From positions 62,001 to 126,000 of the forward strand of contig NZ_JAIRDQ010000007.1 in NCBI RefSeq assembly GCF_021458635.1: 64,000 bases of DNA, in the 5' to 3' direction. Every line of letters starts with the position of its first letter. Within the stretch, counting starts at the first letter, position 1. The stretch is from Bradyrhizobium monzae (GTDB lineage: Bacteria > Pseudomonadota > Alphaproteobacteria > Rhizobiales > Xanthobacteraceae). The notes under the pieces were generated by a model. That model worked only from the letters and a program-made list of their open reading frames with translations. It ran no database searches and was not told the DNA's origin. Positions 1 to 8,450 of the stretch are shown one piece after another. The position numbers and the translations under genes were made by a program.

Positions 1-2
1 CC

Positions 3-3000
3 GTCAAGGAGTCCGGTGGCATCATCCTCGTGCAGGACCCTAACGAGGCCGAATTCCCGTCGATGCCGCGCAGCGCGATTGCGACCGGGATTGCGGATTT
101 TGTACTGCCGGTGCGCGATTTAGCTCAACGCCTGACTGAGCTGGTGCGCGAGAAGCGTGATGGCAGGCCGCAGCTGCATAATTTCAACGACGAACTGCTG
201 CGGCGCGTCCTCGCGCATGTGCGGAATCGAACGGGGCATGATTTTTCCAAATACAAGCGAGCGACTATTCTGCGCAGGATCGCGCGCAGGATGCAGGTCA
301 CGAGAGCTGAAAATCTGAACGACTATTACGGCGTGTTGCGTGACAACACCGACGAAGCGCAGGCCCTGTTGGGCGACCTGCTCATTTCGGTAACTTCTTT
401 TTTCCGCGACAAGGAAGCGTTCCAGACACTTGAACTTCAGGTCATTCCACAAGTGTTTCACGGGAAGCTGCCCGATCGTCCGATTCGTGTCTGGATCCCT
501 GGCTGTGCCACCGGCGAGGAAGCCTATTCGGTCTCGATGCTGCTGCTGGAGCAGGCCTCGCGAGAGGACATCAGGCCGACAATTCAGGTCTTTGGCTCGG
601 ACATAGACCCCCAGGCGCTCGCCATCGCGCGAGAAGGCCGGTATCCCCTGGCCATCGAAGCTGACGTCAGCGAGGATCGTTTGCAGCGCTTTTTCGTGCG
701 AGAAGCGGATGGTTATCGTGTTCGCCAGGAACTGCGCGACGTGGTGCTGTTCGCCAGTCACAGCGTTCTCAAGGATCCGCCGTTTTCGCGCATCGATCTG
801 ATCGCGTGCCGCAACCTCCTGATTTATCTGGATCGCGAACTGCAAGAGCTGGCGTGTAACACTTTCCATTATGCGCTCAACCCAGACGGATTTCTGATGC
901 TGGGCACGTCCGAGACTGCCGACAATCCGGGTGGACTGTTCCGTACTTTCGACCGGAAGGCTCGCATTTATCAGTCGTCGGCCGCCCCTGGCGAACTGCG
1001 TCTGATGCCGCGCTTGCTCGGGAACGTGGGGATGCTGCACGAGCATCCTGCACATCTGATAAGGCCGCCGAGCCGGACCGCACTGCTCAGCGAGGTTGCC
1101 TTGCACCGCCAAGCACTCGAAAAGCTGGCTCCGCCCAGCATTCTGGTCGATCAATCGCATCGGGTCTTGCACATGTCCGATCACGCCGGCCGCTTTTTGC
1201 AGCCGGCCGGCGGCCCCTTGACCGGCGACGTGGTCGATTTGGTGCGGCCGGAACTCCGGTTCGAGTTGCGCACAGCTCTGCACCGGGTTTTTGAAACCTC
1301 GCAATCCTGGCTAAGTCTGCCTATCCCTGTTCAGTTCAACGGCTCGCCGCACCGTGTCCTAATGCACGTGAAACCGGCGGACGATCACAATGATAGCGGG
1401 GACCGCAAGGCATTGGTGCTGTTCGTTGAAGGTGGGGTGGTCGAGCTCGGCGCCGAAGGAGTCTTCTCGCAGAGTGAGGCCGCCGCCGAACTCGTCACCC
1501 GGCTGCGGGAAGAGCTTTTGCAGACGCAGGCACGGCTGCGAACGACGCGGGAGGAGTCGGACAGCGCCAACGAGGAATTGCGCGCGGCCAATGAAGAGCT
1601 GCAATCCATCAACGAGGAATATCGTTCCACTTCCGAAGAGCTGGAAACCAGCAAGGAAGAGCTGCAATCCATCAACGAAGAGTTGCAGACCGTAAACAGC
1701 GAGCTCAAGCTGAAGCTGGAGGCTGTGTCGCGCGCACACAGCGACCTCCAAAACCTGATGGCAGCGACCGATTTCGGGACCTTGTTTCTCGATTCGAGCT
1801 TACGCATTAAACGTTTTACGCAGCAGGTGACCGAGCTTTTCAGCATCACGCCGAGTGACGAAGGCCGGCCGATCTCGGATTTCGCACACAAGCTAGAATA
1901 CGAGGGCCTGGTCAAGGACGCGCAAGCGGTGCTCGCCAACCTCGCCCCCATCCGGCACGAAATTCGCAGCCGCGAGGATCGCTGGTACGACGTTCGTCTG
2001 CGCCCATACCGCACCGTCGAAAACAGGATCGACGGCGTCGTTCTCACTTTCGTCGATATGACAGACCGGCGTCATGCGGAAGATGCGCTCAGGTTAAGCG
2101 AGCGCAGGCTTCGCCAGCAGATCCAACTCGTCGAGCTCTCGCGCGATCCCATATTCATCTGGGATATTGACGGCACAATCGTTGAATGGAATCGCGGCAG
2201 CGAAGAACTGTATGGCTACAGCCGCGATGAGGCGGTTGGAAAGAGGAAAGACAAGTTGTTGGACACGATCGTACCCGGAGGATCGTTCGCCAGGTTACGG
2301 ATGAAATTGTTGGACGAAGGTAGCTGGAACGGCGAGTTGAAGCACAAGACCAAGGATGGCCGGCAATTGACCATCGAAAGCCGCATCATCTTGGAAACCA
2401 TCGAAGGTCGGCAGCTCGCCCTTGAAAGCACCCGGGACGTGACTGAACGCAAGGCGTGGGAGGAGCAACAAAAATTATTGCTTGGCGAACTGACACATCG
2501 CGTCAAGAATACGCTGGCGGTTGTGCAGTCGATCGCGCATCAGACCCGGCGCTTCAGCAAATCGTACGACGATTTCACCGACCGCCTGGATGGCCGCCTC
2601 TCCGCGCTGGCCGAGGCTCATTCGCTGCTGGTCGACTCCGACTGGAAGGGGGCCGATCTCGGGACGTTGGCGCGCAGGCAGCTCGACCCCTATGTTTCCG
2701 GCAATCCTGGCCGGGCCAAGATCGCAGCCGAACCGGTCATCCTGCCTGCCGATCTGGCAACGCCGTTCGGGCTCGTCTTCCATGAACTGGCCACCAATGC
2801 TGCCAAGTACGGCTCGTTCTCACAGCAAACCGGGACCGTGGATCTGAGTTGGACCGTGCGCACCCAGAGTGCTCAACGGTTTCTGACGGTGGTCTGGCGC
2901 GAAAGGGGCGGTCCGCCTGTCACGCCACCGACGTCCACCGGCTTTGGAAGCACGCTCATTGAAAAGGCAATACCGAACGCTACGGTCCGACGTGAATTCG

Positions 3001-3056
3001 GCCCTGCGGGAATCGTCTGCATGATCGAATTGCCGCTCCCAAGGATTCTCTATTAG
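3..3056 (+). CDS. CheB-CheR / PAS / HWE sensor histidine kinase, 5' end outside the window
   Basis: This is a hybrid chemotaxis-like sensor kinase. The reading frame is already open at the window edge, and the first visible residues resemble the end of a CheB methylesterase domain, so the GTG at 30 is probably internal. In order along the visible 1017 residues: a CheR N-terminal helical region (about 60-100), a SAM-binding methyltransferase core with the motif WIPGCATGEEA (about 164), a long Glu-rich coiled coil (about 495-585), two PAS domains (about 590-690 and 710-810) and an HWE-type histidine kinase. The phosphoacceptor block reads ELTHRVKNTLAVVQS, the N-box HELATNAAKYG, and the later WRE triplet is the family hallmark. 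Such proteins sense an unknown cue and phosphorylate a response regulator. No response regulator lies downstream here. The architecture is well supported; the signal is unknown. Confidence 0.93.
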   Translation, partial: VKESGGIILVQDPNEAEFPSMPRSAIATGIADFVLPVRDLAQRLTELVREKRDGRPQLHNFNDELLRRVLAHVRNRTGHDFSKYKRATILRRIARRMQVTRAENLNDYYGVLRDNTDEAQALLGDLLISVTSFFRDKEAFQTLELQVIPQVFHGKLPDRPIRVWIPGCATGEEAYSVSMLLLEQASREDIRPTIQVFGSDIDPQALAIAREGRYPLAIEADVSEDRLQRFFVREADGYRVRQELRDVVLFASHSVLKDPPFSRIDLIACRNLLIYLDRELQELACNTFHYALNPDGFLMLGTSETADNPGGLFRTFDRKARIYQSSAAPGELRLMPRLLGNVGMLHEHPAHLIRPPSRTALLSEVALHRQALEKLAPPSILVDQSHRVLHMSDHAGRFLQPAGGPLTGDVVDLVRPELRFELRTALHRVFETSQSWLSLPIPVQFNGSPHRVLMHVKPADDHNDSGDRKALVLFVEGGVVELGAEGVFSQSEAAAELVTRLREELLQTQARLRTTREESDSANEELRAANEELQSINEEYRSTSEELETSKEELQSINEELQTVNSELKLKLEAVSRAHSDLQNLMAATDFGTLFLDSSLRIKRFTQQVTELFSITPSDEGRPISDFAHKLEYEGLVKDAQAVLANLAPIRHEIRSREDRWYDVRLRPYRTVENRIDGVVLTFVDMTDRRHAEDALRLSERRLRQQIQLVELSRDPIFIWDIDGTIVEWNRGSEELYGYSRDEAVGKRKDKLLDTIVPGGSFARLRMKLLDEGSWNGELKHKTKDGRQLTIESRIILETIEGRQLALESTRDVTERKAWEEQQKLLLGELTHRVKNTLAVVQSIAHQTRRFSKSYDDFTDRLDGRLSALAEAHSLLVDSDWKGADLGTLARRQLDPYVSGNPGRAKIAAEPVILPADLATPFGLVFHELATNAAKYGSFSQQTGTVDLSWTVRTQSAQRFLTVVWRERGGPPVTPPTSTGFGSTLIEKAIPNATVRREFGPAGIVCMIELPLPRILY

Positions 3057-3199
3057 GTTGACCGGCGGCGCCTCGGATACGTGGCCAAGATTGCAACCCG
3101 GCCGGCGTCATTTGTTACAACATTTTTCTGCATCCTCGTCGCCCCCATCAGGCGTCTGGACCGGCGATGCCGGCCGCCGCGCCCACCGAGGCGACTCGT

Positions 3200-3289
3200 T
3201 CATAAATTCAGGACGAGCACAGAGGCGAGAACCGTCGAGAAGATGAACAGTCCGGCAATGGCGATCTTGAAAACGAGGTCGGCTGTCAA
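3200..3289 (-). CDS. 29-aa single-pass membrane peptide
   Basis: A very short frame starts at TTG with GAGG six bases upstream and ends at TGA. It encodes a polar start (TADLVFK), then a nearly continuous hydrophobic run containing IAIAGLFIFSTVLASVLVL, then NL. This is one transmembrane helix with almost nothing else. It lies between the sensor kinase and the 104-aa protein gene, in the opposite direction to the kinase. I do not recognise a family. The clean hydrophobic composition and the well-placed Shine-Dalgarno support translation, but a chance open frame of this size remains possible. Confidence 0.42.
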   Translation of the reverse strand: MTADLVFKIAIAGLFIFSTVLASVLVLNL

Positions 3290-3371
3290 GCTACACCTCA
3301 CGTTGTTTGCAAATCACCCGAATCTTAAGCCTTATTCTGGCGGCATCAAACCGGGCGAGTTAAGCCATTTA

Positions 3372-3686
3372 TCAATTTGAGCGGTGGACTACTGTGCCCG
3401 GAACAAGGTGCCTTGTGGGCACTCCGGCCATCGCAGCCGGGCCCCGCTTCCCGCTCGGCCCTCCCCACCATCCCGCTGGACCGGCCGACCTGTTACGCAG
3501 TAGCCGCCGCCCGTCACCCGCGTCAGTTATGCGGTATTCTACTCCTCCGGATGGAAGCGGTTCGGTTTCGACCAGACCCAGGTCCACGAGCAGGGTTATG
3601 ATCTCATGGTCGAACATCGGCGGGCTGACCCAGGATTCGCCGACGAGCCTCCTCAGAAAATCGCGCTCCAAAACGGTCAGCTCCAT
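3372..3686 (-). CDS. Small winged-helix-like hypothetical protein
   Basis: A 104-residue protein starting at ATG with a purine-rich GAGGACGAGG stretch just upstream. The first 60 residues look like a compact winged helix: a helical start (MELTVLERDFLRRL), a central helix (HEIITLLVDLGLVETEPL), then a short beta hairpin ending in VEYRITDAG, a pattern common at the end of the wing in MarR/PadR-like folds. The last 40 residues are Gly/Pro/Arg-rich and look unstructured. It is transcribed away from the PRC-barrel remnant at 3759. No partner is apparent. Small DNA-binding or adaptor protein is inference from the pattern only. Confidence 0.55.
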   Translation of the reverse strand: MELTVLERDFLRRLVGESWVSPPMFDHEIITLLVDLGLVETEPLPSGGVEYRITDAGDGRRLLRNRSAGPAGWWGGPSGKRGPAAMAGVPTRHLVPGTVVHRSN

Positions 3687-3758
3687 CCTCGTCCTCGAAC
3701 CAGGAACGGAGCCATCGTGGTCCCGTTGACTCCAGAAGACAACATCCAGGAGGTCAAC

Positions 3759-3884
3759 ATGGCCATGGGAGATCGCGAGACATTCAGTCTGATCGGAAGC
3801 GACAATGTCGAGGGCACGAACGTGTACGGGACCGGCGGGGAAAAAGGTCGGCTACATCGAGCGCGTCATGATCGACATGGATCT
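3759..3884 (+). pseudogene. PRC-barrel domain protein, frameshifted and truncated
   Basis: The start is clear: an AGGAGG Shine-Dalgarno lies five bases before ATG at 3759. The first frame encodes FSLIGSDNVEGTNVYGTGG, typical of the first strands of a stand-alone PRC-barrel protein. At about 3835-3846 (ggggaaaaagg) the frame is lost and the remainder, GKKVGYIERVMIDMDLG, continues in the +1 frame. The homology then stops abruptly where an IS110-like fragment begins on the opposite strand. Both lesions are seen directly; the family assignment is by recalled motif. The intact protein would be a small, usually stress-associated, barrel protein of about 120 aa. Confidence 0.72.
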
Positions 3885-3948
3885 TGGCATAGCGGATGAC
3901 GGCGAACGCGCCGGCGACGAACAGGCCGCGCAGATAGCGATCACCTTG
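3880..3948 (-). mobile_element. Fragment of an IS110/IS116-family transposase
   Basis: Read on the minus strand, this segment encodes GDRYLRGLFVAGAFAVIRYAK, which matches the conserved C-terminal block of IS110-type transposases. Only about 23 codons remain, without the DEDD or the serine-containing domain boundaries. It abuts the truncated PRC-barrel gene, so an insertion followed by deletion probably removed that gene's 3' end. There are no visible terminal repeats. Confidence 0.55.
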
Positions 3949-4202
3949 TTAGTTATTAGCGGCATCAGTCGCCGAGAAAACCACTGGCAAAGTCGCCTTC
4001 TGAGAAACCACCGACGGAGCGACTTGGTCGAGGCATTGGCTTTCCTTGCTTGTCCCTGGCGCGGAGCTAGTTCAGACCTGCTCTGGTGTCACGCTCGCGG
4101 ACGGGACGCAGTGCCTCGCCTACTTTTGGCGGAAAAGGTCAGCAAGCACCATTGGATGAAAGCATATCAACAGTAGCGGATCGAGGTCCCAGAACGCAAC
4201 GC
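3949..4202. other. Gene-free stretch between the IS fragment and groEL
   Basis: No frame here has a plausible start with a ribosome binding site, and I recognise no motif on either strand. It is probably remnant DNA left by the IS110 event. Confidence 0.4.
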
Positions 4203-4230
4203 AAAGGCCCGGCATTGTTGCCAGGCCTTT
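4203..4230 (-). terminator. Intrinsic-type terminator hairpin after groEL
   Basis: The inverted repeat AAAGGCCCGGCA / TGCCAGGCCTTT has 12-nt arms with one mismatch and a four-base loop. It sits 29 bases past the groEL stop codon in the direction of groEL transcription. The T-tract is short on the minus strand. Confidence 0.7.
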
Positions 4231-4258
4231 CTCGTTTTGATCGCCTCAAAGCTGGGAC

Positions 4259-5908
4259 TTAGAAGTCCATACCGCCCATGCCGCCCATTCCGCCACCCGG
4301 AGGCATGCCGCCGCCCCCAGCGTTCTTCTTCGGCACTTCTGCCACCATCGCTTCGGTGGTGATCAGCAGCGCTGCCACAGAAGCCGCGTTCTGGATCGCC
4401 ACACGAACGACCTTGGTAGGATCGATGATGCCCTTGGAGATCAGGTTGACGTATTCGCCGGTCTGGCTGTCGAAGCCGTAGGAGTACTGGTCCTTCTCCA
4501 GTATCTTGCCGACGATGACGGAGCCGTCCTCGCCCGCATTGATCGCGATCTGACGCGCGGGCCAGGAGAGCGCCTTGCGCACGATCTCGACGCCGGTCTT
4601 CTGGTCGTCATTCTTGGTGCGCAGCCCCTTGAGATGTTCGGAGGCGCGCAACAGTGCGACGCCGCCGCCCGGTACGATGCCTTCCTCGACTGCAGCGCGG
4701 GTCGCATGCATCGCGTCATCCACGCGATCCTTGCGCTCCTTCACTTCGGTTTCGGTCGCGCCGCCGACGCGGATCACCGCGACGCCGCCCGCGAGCTTGG
4801 CCAGACGCTCCTGCAGCTTCTCACGGTCGTAGTCCGAGGTGGTCTCCTCGATCTGCGCCTTGATCTGGTTGACACGCGCCTCGATGTCGGCCTTCTTGCC
4901 GGCGCCGCTCACGATGGTGGTGTTCTCCTTGTCGATCATCACCTTCTTGGCGCGGCCGAGCATGGCGAGCGTGACATTCTCCATCTTGATGCCGAGATCT
5001 TCTGAGATCGCCTGTCCGCCGGTCAGGATCGCGATGTCCTGCAGCATGGCCTTGCGGCGATCGCCGAAGCCCGGAGCCTTGACGGCCGCGACCTTGAGAC
5101 CGCCCCGCAGGCGGTTGACGACGAGGGTGGCGAGAGCCTCGCCTTCGACGTCTTCAGCGATGATGACCAGCGGCTTGCCGCTCTGCACTACGGCTTCGAG
5201 TAGCGGAAGCAGTTCATTCAACTGGGAAAGCTTCTTTTCGTTGATCAGGACATAGGCATCGTCCATTTCGACGCGCATCTTGTCGGCGTTGGTGACGAAG
5301 TAGGGAGAGATATAGCCGCGGTCGAACTGCATACCTTCGACGACCTCGAGCTCGGTTTCGAGCGACTTGGCTTCTTCGACCGTGATCACGCCCTCGTTGC
5401 CGACCTTCTTCATGGCATCGGCGAGGAACTTGCCGATCTCGGCGTCTCCATTGGAGGAAATGGTGCCGACCTGGGCGATCTCGTCGTTCGAGGTGACCTT
5501 CTTGGAGTTCTTGACGAGGTCGGCGACCACGGCGTCCACCGCCAGGTCGATACCGCGCTTCAGATCCATTGGGTTCATGCCGGCGGCAACTGACTTGGCG
5601 CCTTCGCGGACGATTGCGGCCGCGAGCACGGTCGCGGTAGTGGTGCCGTCGCCGGCAGCGTCGGCGGCCTTGGAGGCGACTTCGCGCACCATCTGGGCGC
5701 CCATGTTTTCGAACTTGTCCTCAAGCTCGATTTCCTTGGCGACGGTGACGCCGTCCTTGGTGATGCGGGGCGCGCCGAACGACTTGTCGAGCACGACGTT
5801 GCGGCCCTTGGGGCCGAGCGTCACCTTGACCGCATTGTTGAGTATGTCGACGCCGCGTAGCATCCTGTCGCGGGCATCGACGCCGAATTTGACTTCCTTA
5901 GCTGACAT
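4259..5908 (-). CDS. groEL: Chaperonin GroEL, 60-kDa subunit
   Basis: A 549-residue chaperonin that forms the double-ring folding chamber with GroES as lid. The start is ATG at 5908 (MSAKEVKFGVDARDRM), with GGAG six bases upstream; an upstream in-frame extension to 5941 lacks family similarity. Visible hallmarks include VTLGPKGRNVVLDKSFGAP, the nucleotide-binding GDGTTTATVLA near residue 88, AVEEGIVPGGGVALL near 405, and the flexible Gly/Met-rich tail ending in GGMGGMDF. It lies 144 bp downstream of groES on the same strand, so it is the second gene of a groES-groEL operon controlled by the CIRCE element at 6404. Bradyrhizobia carry several groESL operons with different control; this is one of the HrcA/CIRCE type. 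Confidence 0.98.
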   Translation of the reverse strand: MSAKEVKFGVDARDRMLRGVDILNNAVKVTLGPKGRNVVLDKSFGAPRITKDGVTVAKEIELEDKFENMGAQMVREVASKAADAAGDGTTTATVLAAAIVREGAKSVAAGMNPMDLKRGIDLAVDAVVADLVKNSKKVTSNDEIAQVGTISSNGDAEIGKFLADAMKKVGNEGVITVEEAKSLETELEVVEGMQFDRGYISPYFVTNADKMRVEMDDAYVLINEKKLSQLNELLPLLEAVVQSGKPLVIIAEDVEGEALATLVVNRLRGGLKVAAVKAPGFGDRRKAMLQDIAILTGGQAISEDLGIKMENVTLAMLGRAKKVMIDKENTTIVSGAGKKADIEARVNQIKAQIEETTSDYDREKLQERLAKLAGGVAVIRVGGATETEVKERKDRVDDAMHATRAAVEEGIVPGGGVALLRASEHLKGLRTKNDDQKTGVEIVRKALSWPARQIAINAGEDGSVIVGKILEKDQYSYGFDSQTGEYVNLISKGIIDPTKVVRVAIQNAASVAALLITTEAMVAEVPKKNAGGGGMPPGGGMGGMGGMDF

Positions 5909-5993
5909 AATCATCTCCGTTTTCAACTGGTCAGACCGCAAAAGGCCTCGCGACTAGGCGAGTTTCTTGAGGAATGAGATTTGAATTGCTGAT

Positions 5994-6036
5994 CTTATCC
6001 TTCGAGACGCCGGCTGCGCCGACTCCTCAGGATAAG
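5994..6036. repeat. Palindromic repeat between groES and groEL
   Basis: Perfect arms CTTATCCT and AGGATAAG flank a GC-rich centre with its own near-symmetry (CGCCGGCTGCGCCG). The core tccttcgagacgc...ctcctcaggat is a common intergenic palindrome in Bradyrhizobium and relatives. Sitting between two cotranscribed genes, it may act on mRNA stability or partial termination. Confidence 0.6.
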
Positions 6037-6052
6037 GAAATCTGGCTGGCGC

Positions 6053-6370
6053 TTAAGCGGCCTTTTTCTTGGCGGCGGGCAGATCGGTGAGGACACCCAT
6101 GATGTCGCTCTCCTTCATGATCAGCAGCTCTTCACCATCGAGCTTGACCTCGGTGCCGGACCACTTGCCGAACAGCACGCGGTCGCCAACCTTGAGATCG
6201 ATCGGGATCAGCTTGCCGGCTTCGTCGCGGCCGCCTGGGCCGACCGCTGTGATCTCGCCCTGCGAGGGCTTCTCCTTGGCAGTGTCCGGAATGATGATGC
6301 CGCCGGTAGTCCTCTCTTCGGCGTCGACACGCTTGACCACAACGCGGTCGTGAAGCGGACGGAATTTCAT
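6053..6370 (-). CDS. groES: Co-chaperonin GroES, 10-kDa subunit
   Basis: A 105-residue co-chaperonin that caps GroEL. The start at 6370 (MKFRPLHDRVVVKRV) has a perfect AGGAGG eight bases upstream. The open frame to 6757 upstream has no family similarity. The mobile loop reads EERTTGGIIIPDTAKEKPSQG, followed by VGPGGRDEAGKLIP and the conserved VLFGKWSGTEVKLDGEELLI. The C-terminal AAKKKAA tail is typical of rhizobial copies. First gene of the operon with groEL and directly downstream of the CIRCE operator. Confidence 0.98.
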   Translation of the reverse strand: MKFRPLHDRVVVKRVDAEERTTGGIIIPDTAKEKPSQGEITAVGPGGRDEAGKLIPIDLKVGDRVLFGKWSGTEVKLDGEELLIMKESDIMGVLTDLPAAKKKAA

Positions 6371-6403
6371 GGCGGTCCTCCTGGGTTTGGTTTTTGTTTG
6401 AAA

Positions 6404-6430
6404 TTGGCACTCAGGACTGGCGAGTGCTAC
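6404..6430. promoter_or_regulatory. CIRCE operator (HrcA binding site) of groESL
   Basis: TTGGCACTC, nine spacer bases, GAGTGCTAC. This fits the CIRCE consensus TTAGCACTC-N9-GAGTGCTAA with only two changed bases, and the arms still pair over eight of nine positions. It lies 34 bp upstream of the groES start, the usual place for HrcA repression. No hrcA gene is in the window. Confidence 0.92.
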
Positions 6431-6656
6431 CATCTTTCGCACATAAGCGTGCGTTGCAGGCGCACAAGGGCTCATGAGAAATAATGCCATCTCAAGGGCC
6501 GCGTCTGATGACGCGACCCGAACCTTCCAGATGTTTGATGCTGCTAGCGGCTCGCACTGCATGGCACAGATACGATTCGATAGGAGAACAGTAGTTGCCA
6601 GCTTGCACGATTGGGCAAATGCTGCCTTCAAGAACAAAATTTCACGGGAGAGAAGC

Positions 6657-6905
6657 ATGCCCGGTCTAGACGAAAAGCGAGGCACCCAGCGCCAGCAGAC
6701 CCTAACGGCTGGAACGATCTCGTTTGATGGCTCTGGAATCGACTGCCTGGTCCGCAAAATGTCAGGCTATGGCGCAAATCTCGAGGTCGAAAGCCAAATC
6801 GGCATTCCCGACTCTTTCGACTTGGTTATCGGCACAGAGCGCAGCAATCACCATTGTCACGGTGTCTGGCGAAAGGCACGTCGGTTCGGCATCGCGTTCG
6901 ATTGA
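6657..6905 (+). CDS. PilZ-domain protein
   Basis: An 82-residue protein with ATG at 6657 preceded by GGGAGAG; an in-frame extension to 6474 looks non-coding. The layout fits a minimal PilZ fold: an N-terminal Arg-rich entry (KRGTQRQQTL), a central CLVRKMSGYGANLEVE that corresponds to the D/NxSxxG strand region with a substitution, and the ending HGVWRKARRFGIAFD. PilZ proteins bind cyclic-di-GMP via an RxxxR and a D/NxSxxG motif. Here KRGTQR and RKMSGYGA are partial matches, so binding cannot be assumed. It is transcribed away from groES. Confidence 0.65.
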   Translation: MPGLDEKRGTQRQQTLTAGTISFDGSGIDCLVRKMSGYGANLEVESQIGIPDSFDLVIGTERSNHHCHGVWRKARRFGIAFD

Positions 6906-6979
6906 GGCCTGAAAATCCGGCCGGCATGGAACCGGCGGACCACTATCGTGTCAATAAAGCGAACCGATTAGCGAACCCG

Positions 6980-7156
6980 CTACGCAGATTTTAGGCCGCT
7001 GACTACCTGATAAAGGCTGATCGAGCCTACGACCATGGGCACTAACCCCGTGAACGTCCAAGCCAATGGCGATCCAGCAATGACGGTGCCCACGACAATC
7101 CAAACACCAAAGGCCATTATTCCTGCCGATATCAGAAACGAGAGCATCGCATCCAT
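6980..7156 (-). CDS. 58-aa small membrane protein
   Basis: Only the last 58 codons of a longer open frame are plausible. They start with ATG at 7156, with GGAGAAGG about eight bases upstream. The peptide has two hydrophobic segments, LISAGIMAFGVWIVVGTVIAG and AWTFTGLVPMVVGSISLYQVV, joined by a short polar turn. This pattern suggests a two-helix inner-membrane hairpin. I recognise no family. The IS91 remnant begins about 80 bp upstream of its start, so its promoter region may have been changed. Confidence 0.6.
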   Translation of the reverse strand: MDAMLSFLISAGIMAFGVWIVVGTVIAGSPLAWTFTGLVPMVVGSISLYQVVSGLKSA

Positions 7157-7207
7157 GTTTCGTCCTTCTCCGCCTTTAGCAACGGCCGCGCCGATGTTGA
7201 GCATTGC

Positions 7208-8065
7208 TTGGCACCGGGCGCTTCCCCCTGCAGCCCTTCTGCCGAGACCCTGATCACCATCGCCGCTGACCCCAAGCATCTCCGGGCTCGCGTCGGCATT
7301 ACCTCCGTGCTGCACACCTGGGGCTCGGCGCTCACCCATCATCCGCACGTGCACATGATCGTGCCGGGCGGCGGCATCTCGCTTGATGGCAGCAAGTGGG
7401 TATCGTGTCGACCCGGCTTTTTCCTCCCGGTGCGCGTGCTCTCGCGGCTGTTCCGCCGGCTGTTCCTGGAGAAGCTCATGGCGGCGCACGCAGCCGGCCG
7501 CCTTAACTTCTTCGGCAATCATGCCCTGCTTGCCGACACGCAAGCCTTCGCGGCCCATCTGGCGCCGCTGCGCAGAAGCGAATGGGTGGTCTACAGCAAG
7601 CGCCCGTTCGGCGGACCCGAGGCGGTGCTGGCCTATCTGTCGCGCTATACCCATCGCGTCGCCATGGCCAACAGCCGCTTGATCGCCTTCGATCAACATG
7701 GCGTCACCTTCAAATGGAAGGACTACCGCATCGAGGGCCGCGATCGATACAAGTGCATGACGCTCGGGACCTTCGAATTCATCCGCCGCTTCCTCATCCA
7801 CGTGTTACCCAAGGGCTTGCACCGCATCCGTCACTACGGCCTGTTCGCTAAAGGCCCTTGCGCCAACAACGTCGCTCACGCCCGTGAACTGCTTGCCATG
7901 GCAAAACCTGAAGATCAGCCTGCCGCTGCCGCCGTCGATCCCAGCAGGCCCACTTGTCCATGCTGCGGCGGTCACATGATCATCATCGAGGTCTTCGCGC
8001 GCGGTGCAACGCCACGGCATCGGCCGACGCCTCCAACGAACCGCATCAGGATCGACACCTCATGA
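7208..8065 (+). pseudogene. IS91-family transposase, 5'-truncated
   Basis: The frame encodes the catalytic and C-terminal part of an IS91-type rolling-circle (HUH/Y2) transposase. Visible are the metal-binding HHPHVHMIVPGGG (HUH motif), the tandem-tyrosine block YLSRYTHRVAMAN and the downstream FKWKDYRIEG. Family similarity starts near SAETLITIAADPKHL (about 7240). The N-terminal zinc-finger region, about 100 residues in full-length relatives, is missing, and the ATG at 7208 is fortuitous. The C-terminal CPCCGGHM ribbon and tail look intact. The element can hardly transpose by itself. Its left junction lies within the upstream region of the 58-aa membrane protein gene. Confidence 0.85.
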
Positions 8066-8410
8066 CCGCGTCACAATCCTGCAAATCTGCTCGTCGTGAT
8101 CGCCGGCTCTCGACCGGCCACGGCAGAGTGCGCTCAGATATCCGCCAGCCGTCGCAAATCGTCGGACAGCTTATGGAGTTCGGTGCCATCCGCCGCGCAT
8201 TCGTCAGCGGATTCGCCGTCGCACAAATCGTTGCACCAGCTCGATCTCAATCAACGTGCTCACCCGCGGCGCTCAAATCCCCATAGCGCCTGCCGCACGG
8301 CCTTCCGTTCCCTTAAGCGCGGTTTCCTCCCTTGGAGGCTTTCGGACGCCGGCCCCGCCGTGCGCGGCACCACCTTCATGAGGCCGGCATCCGAAACCCT
8401 TCACATGAGC
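8066..8410. mobile_element. Non-coding right end of the IS91-family element
   Basis: No gene is visible between the transposase stop and about 8410. The sequence is GC-rich, ends with a large hairpin (8340-8396), and probably represents the terminal region of the IS91-like element. The exact end cannot be set without a reference copy. Confidence 0.45.
8340..8396. repeat. Large inverted repeat near the IS91 right end
   Basis: Arms TTTCGGACGCCGGCCC and AGGCCGGCATCCGAAA pair at 14 of 16 positions around a 25-base loop. IS91-like elements carry hairpins at their replication origin or termination ends, so this may be part of one. Confidence 0.5.
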
Positions 8411-8450
8411 CGACATCGCTCCAATCAAGCGGCGATACTTGTCAGGCTCC

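Noticed and set aside
120..1304. 394-codon open frame antisense to the sensor kinase
   Set aside because: It is a mirror of a high-GC coding frame; no start signal and no protein-like composition, while the plus-strand product shows clear domains.
6980..7801. 273-codon minus-strand frame
   Set aside because: All but the last 58 codons run antisense to the IS91 transposase; only the 58-aa protein has its own start signal.
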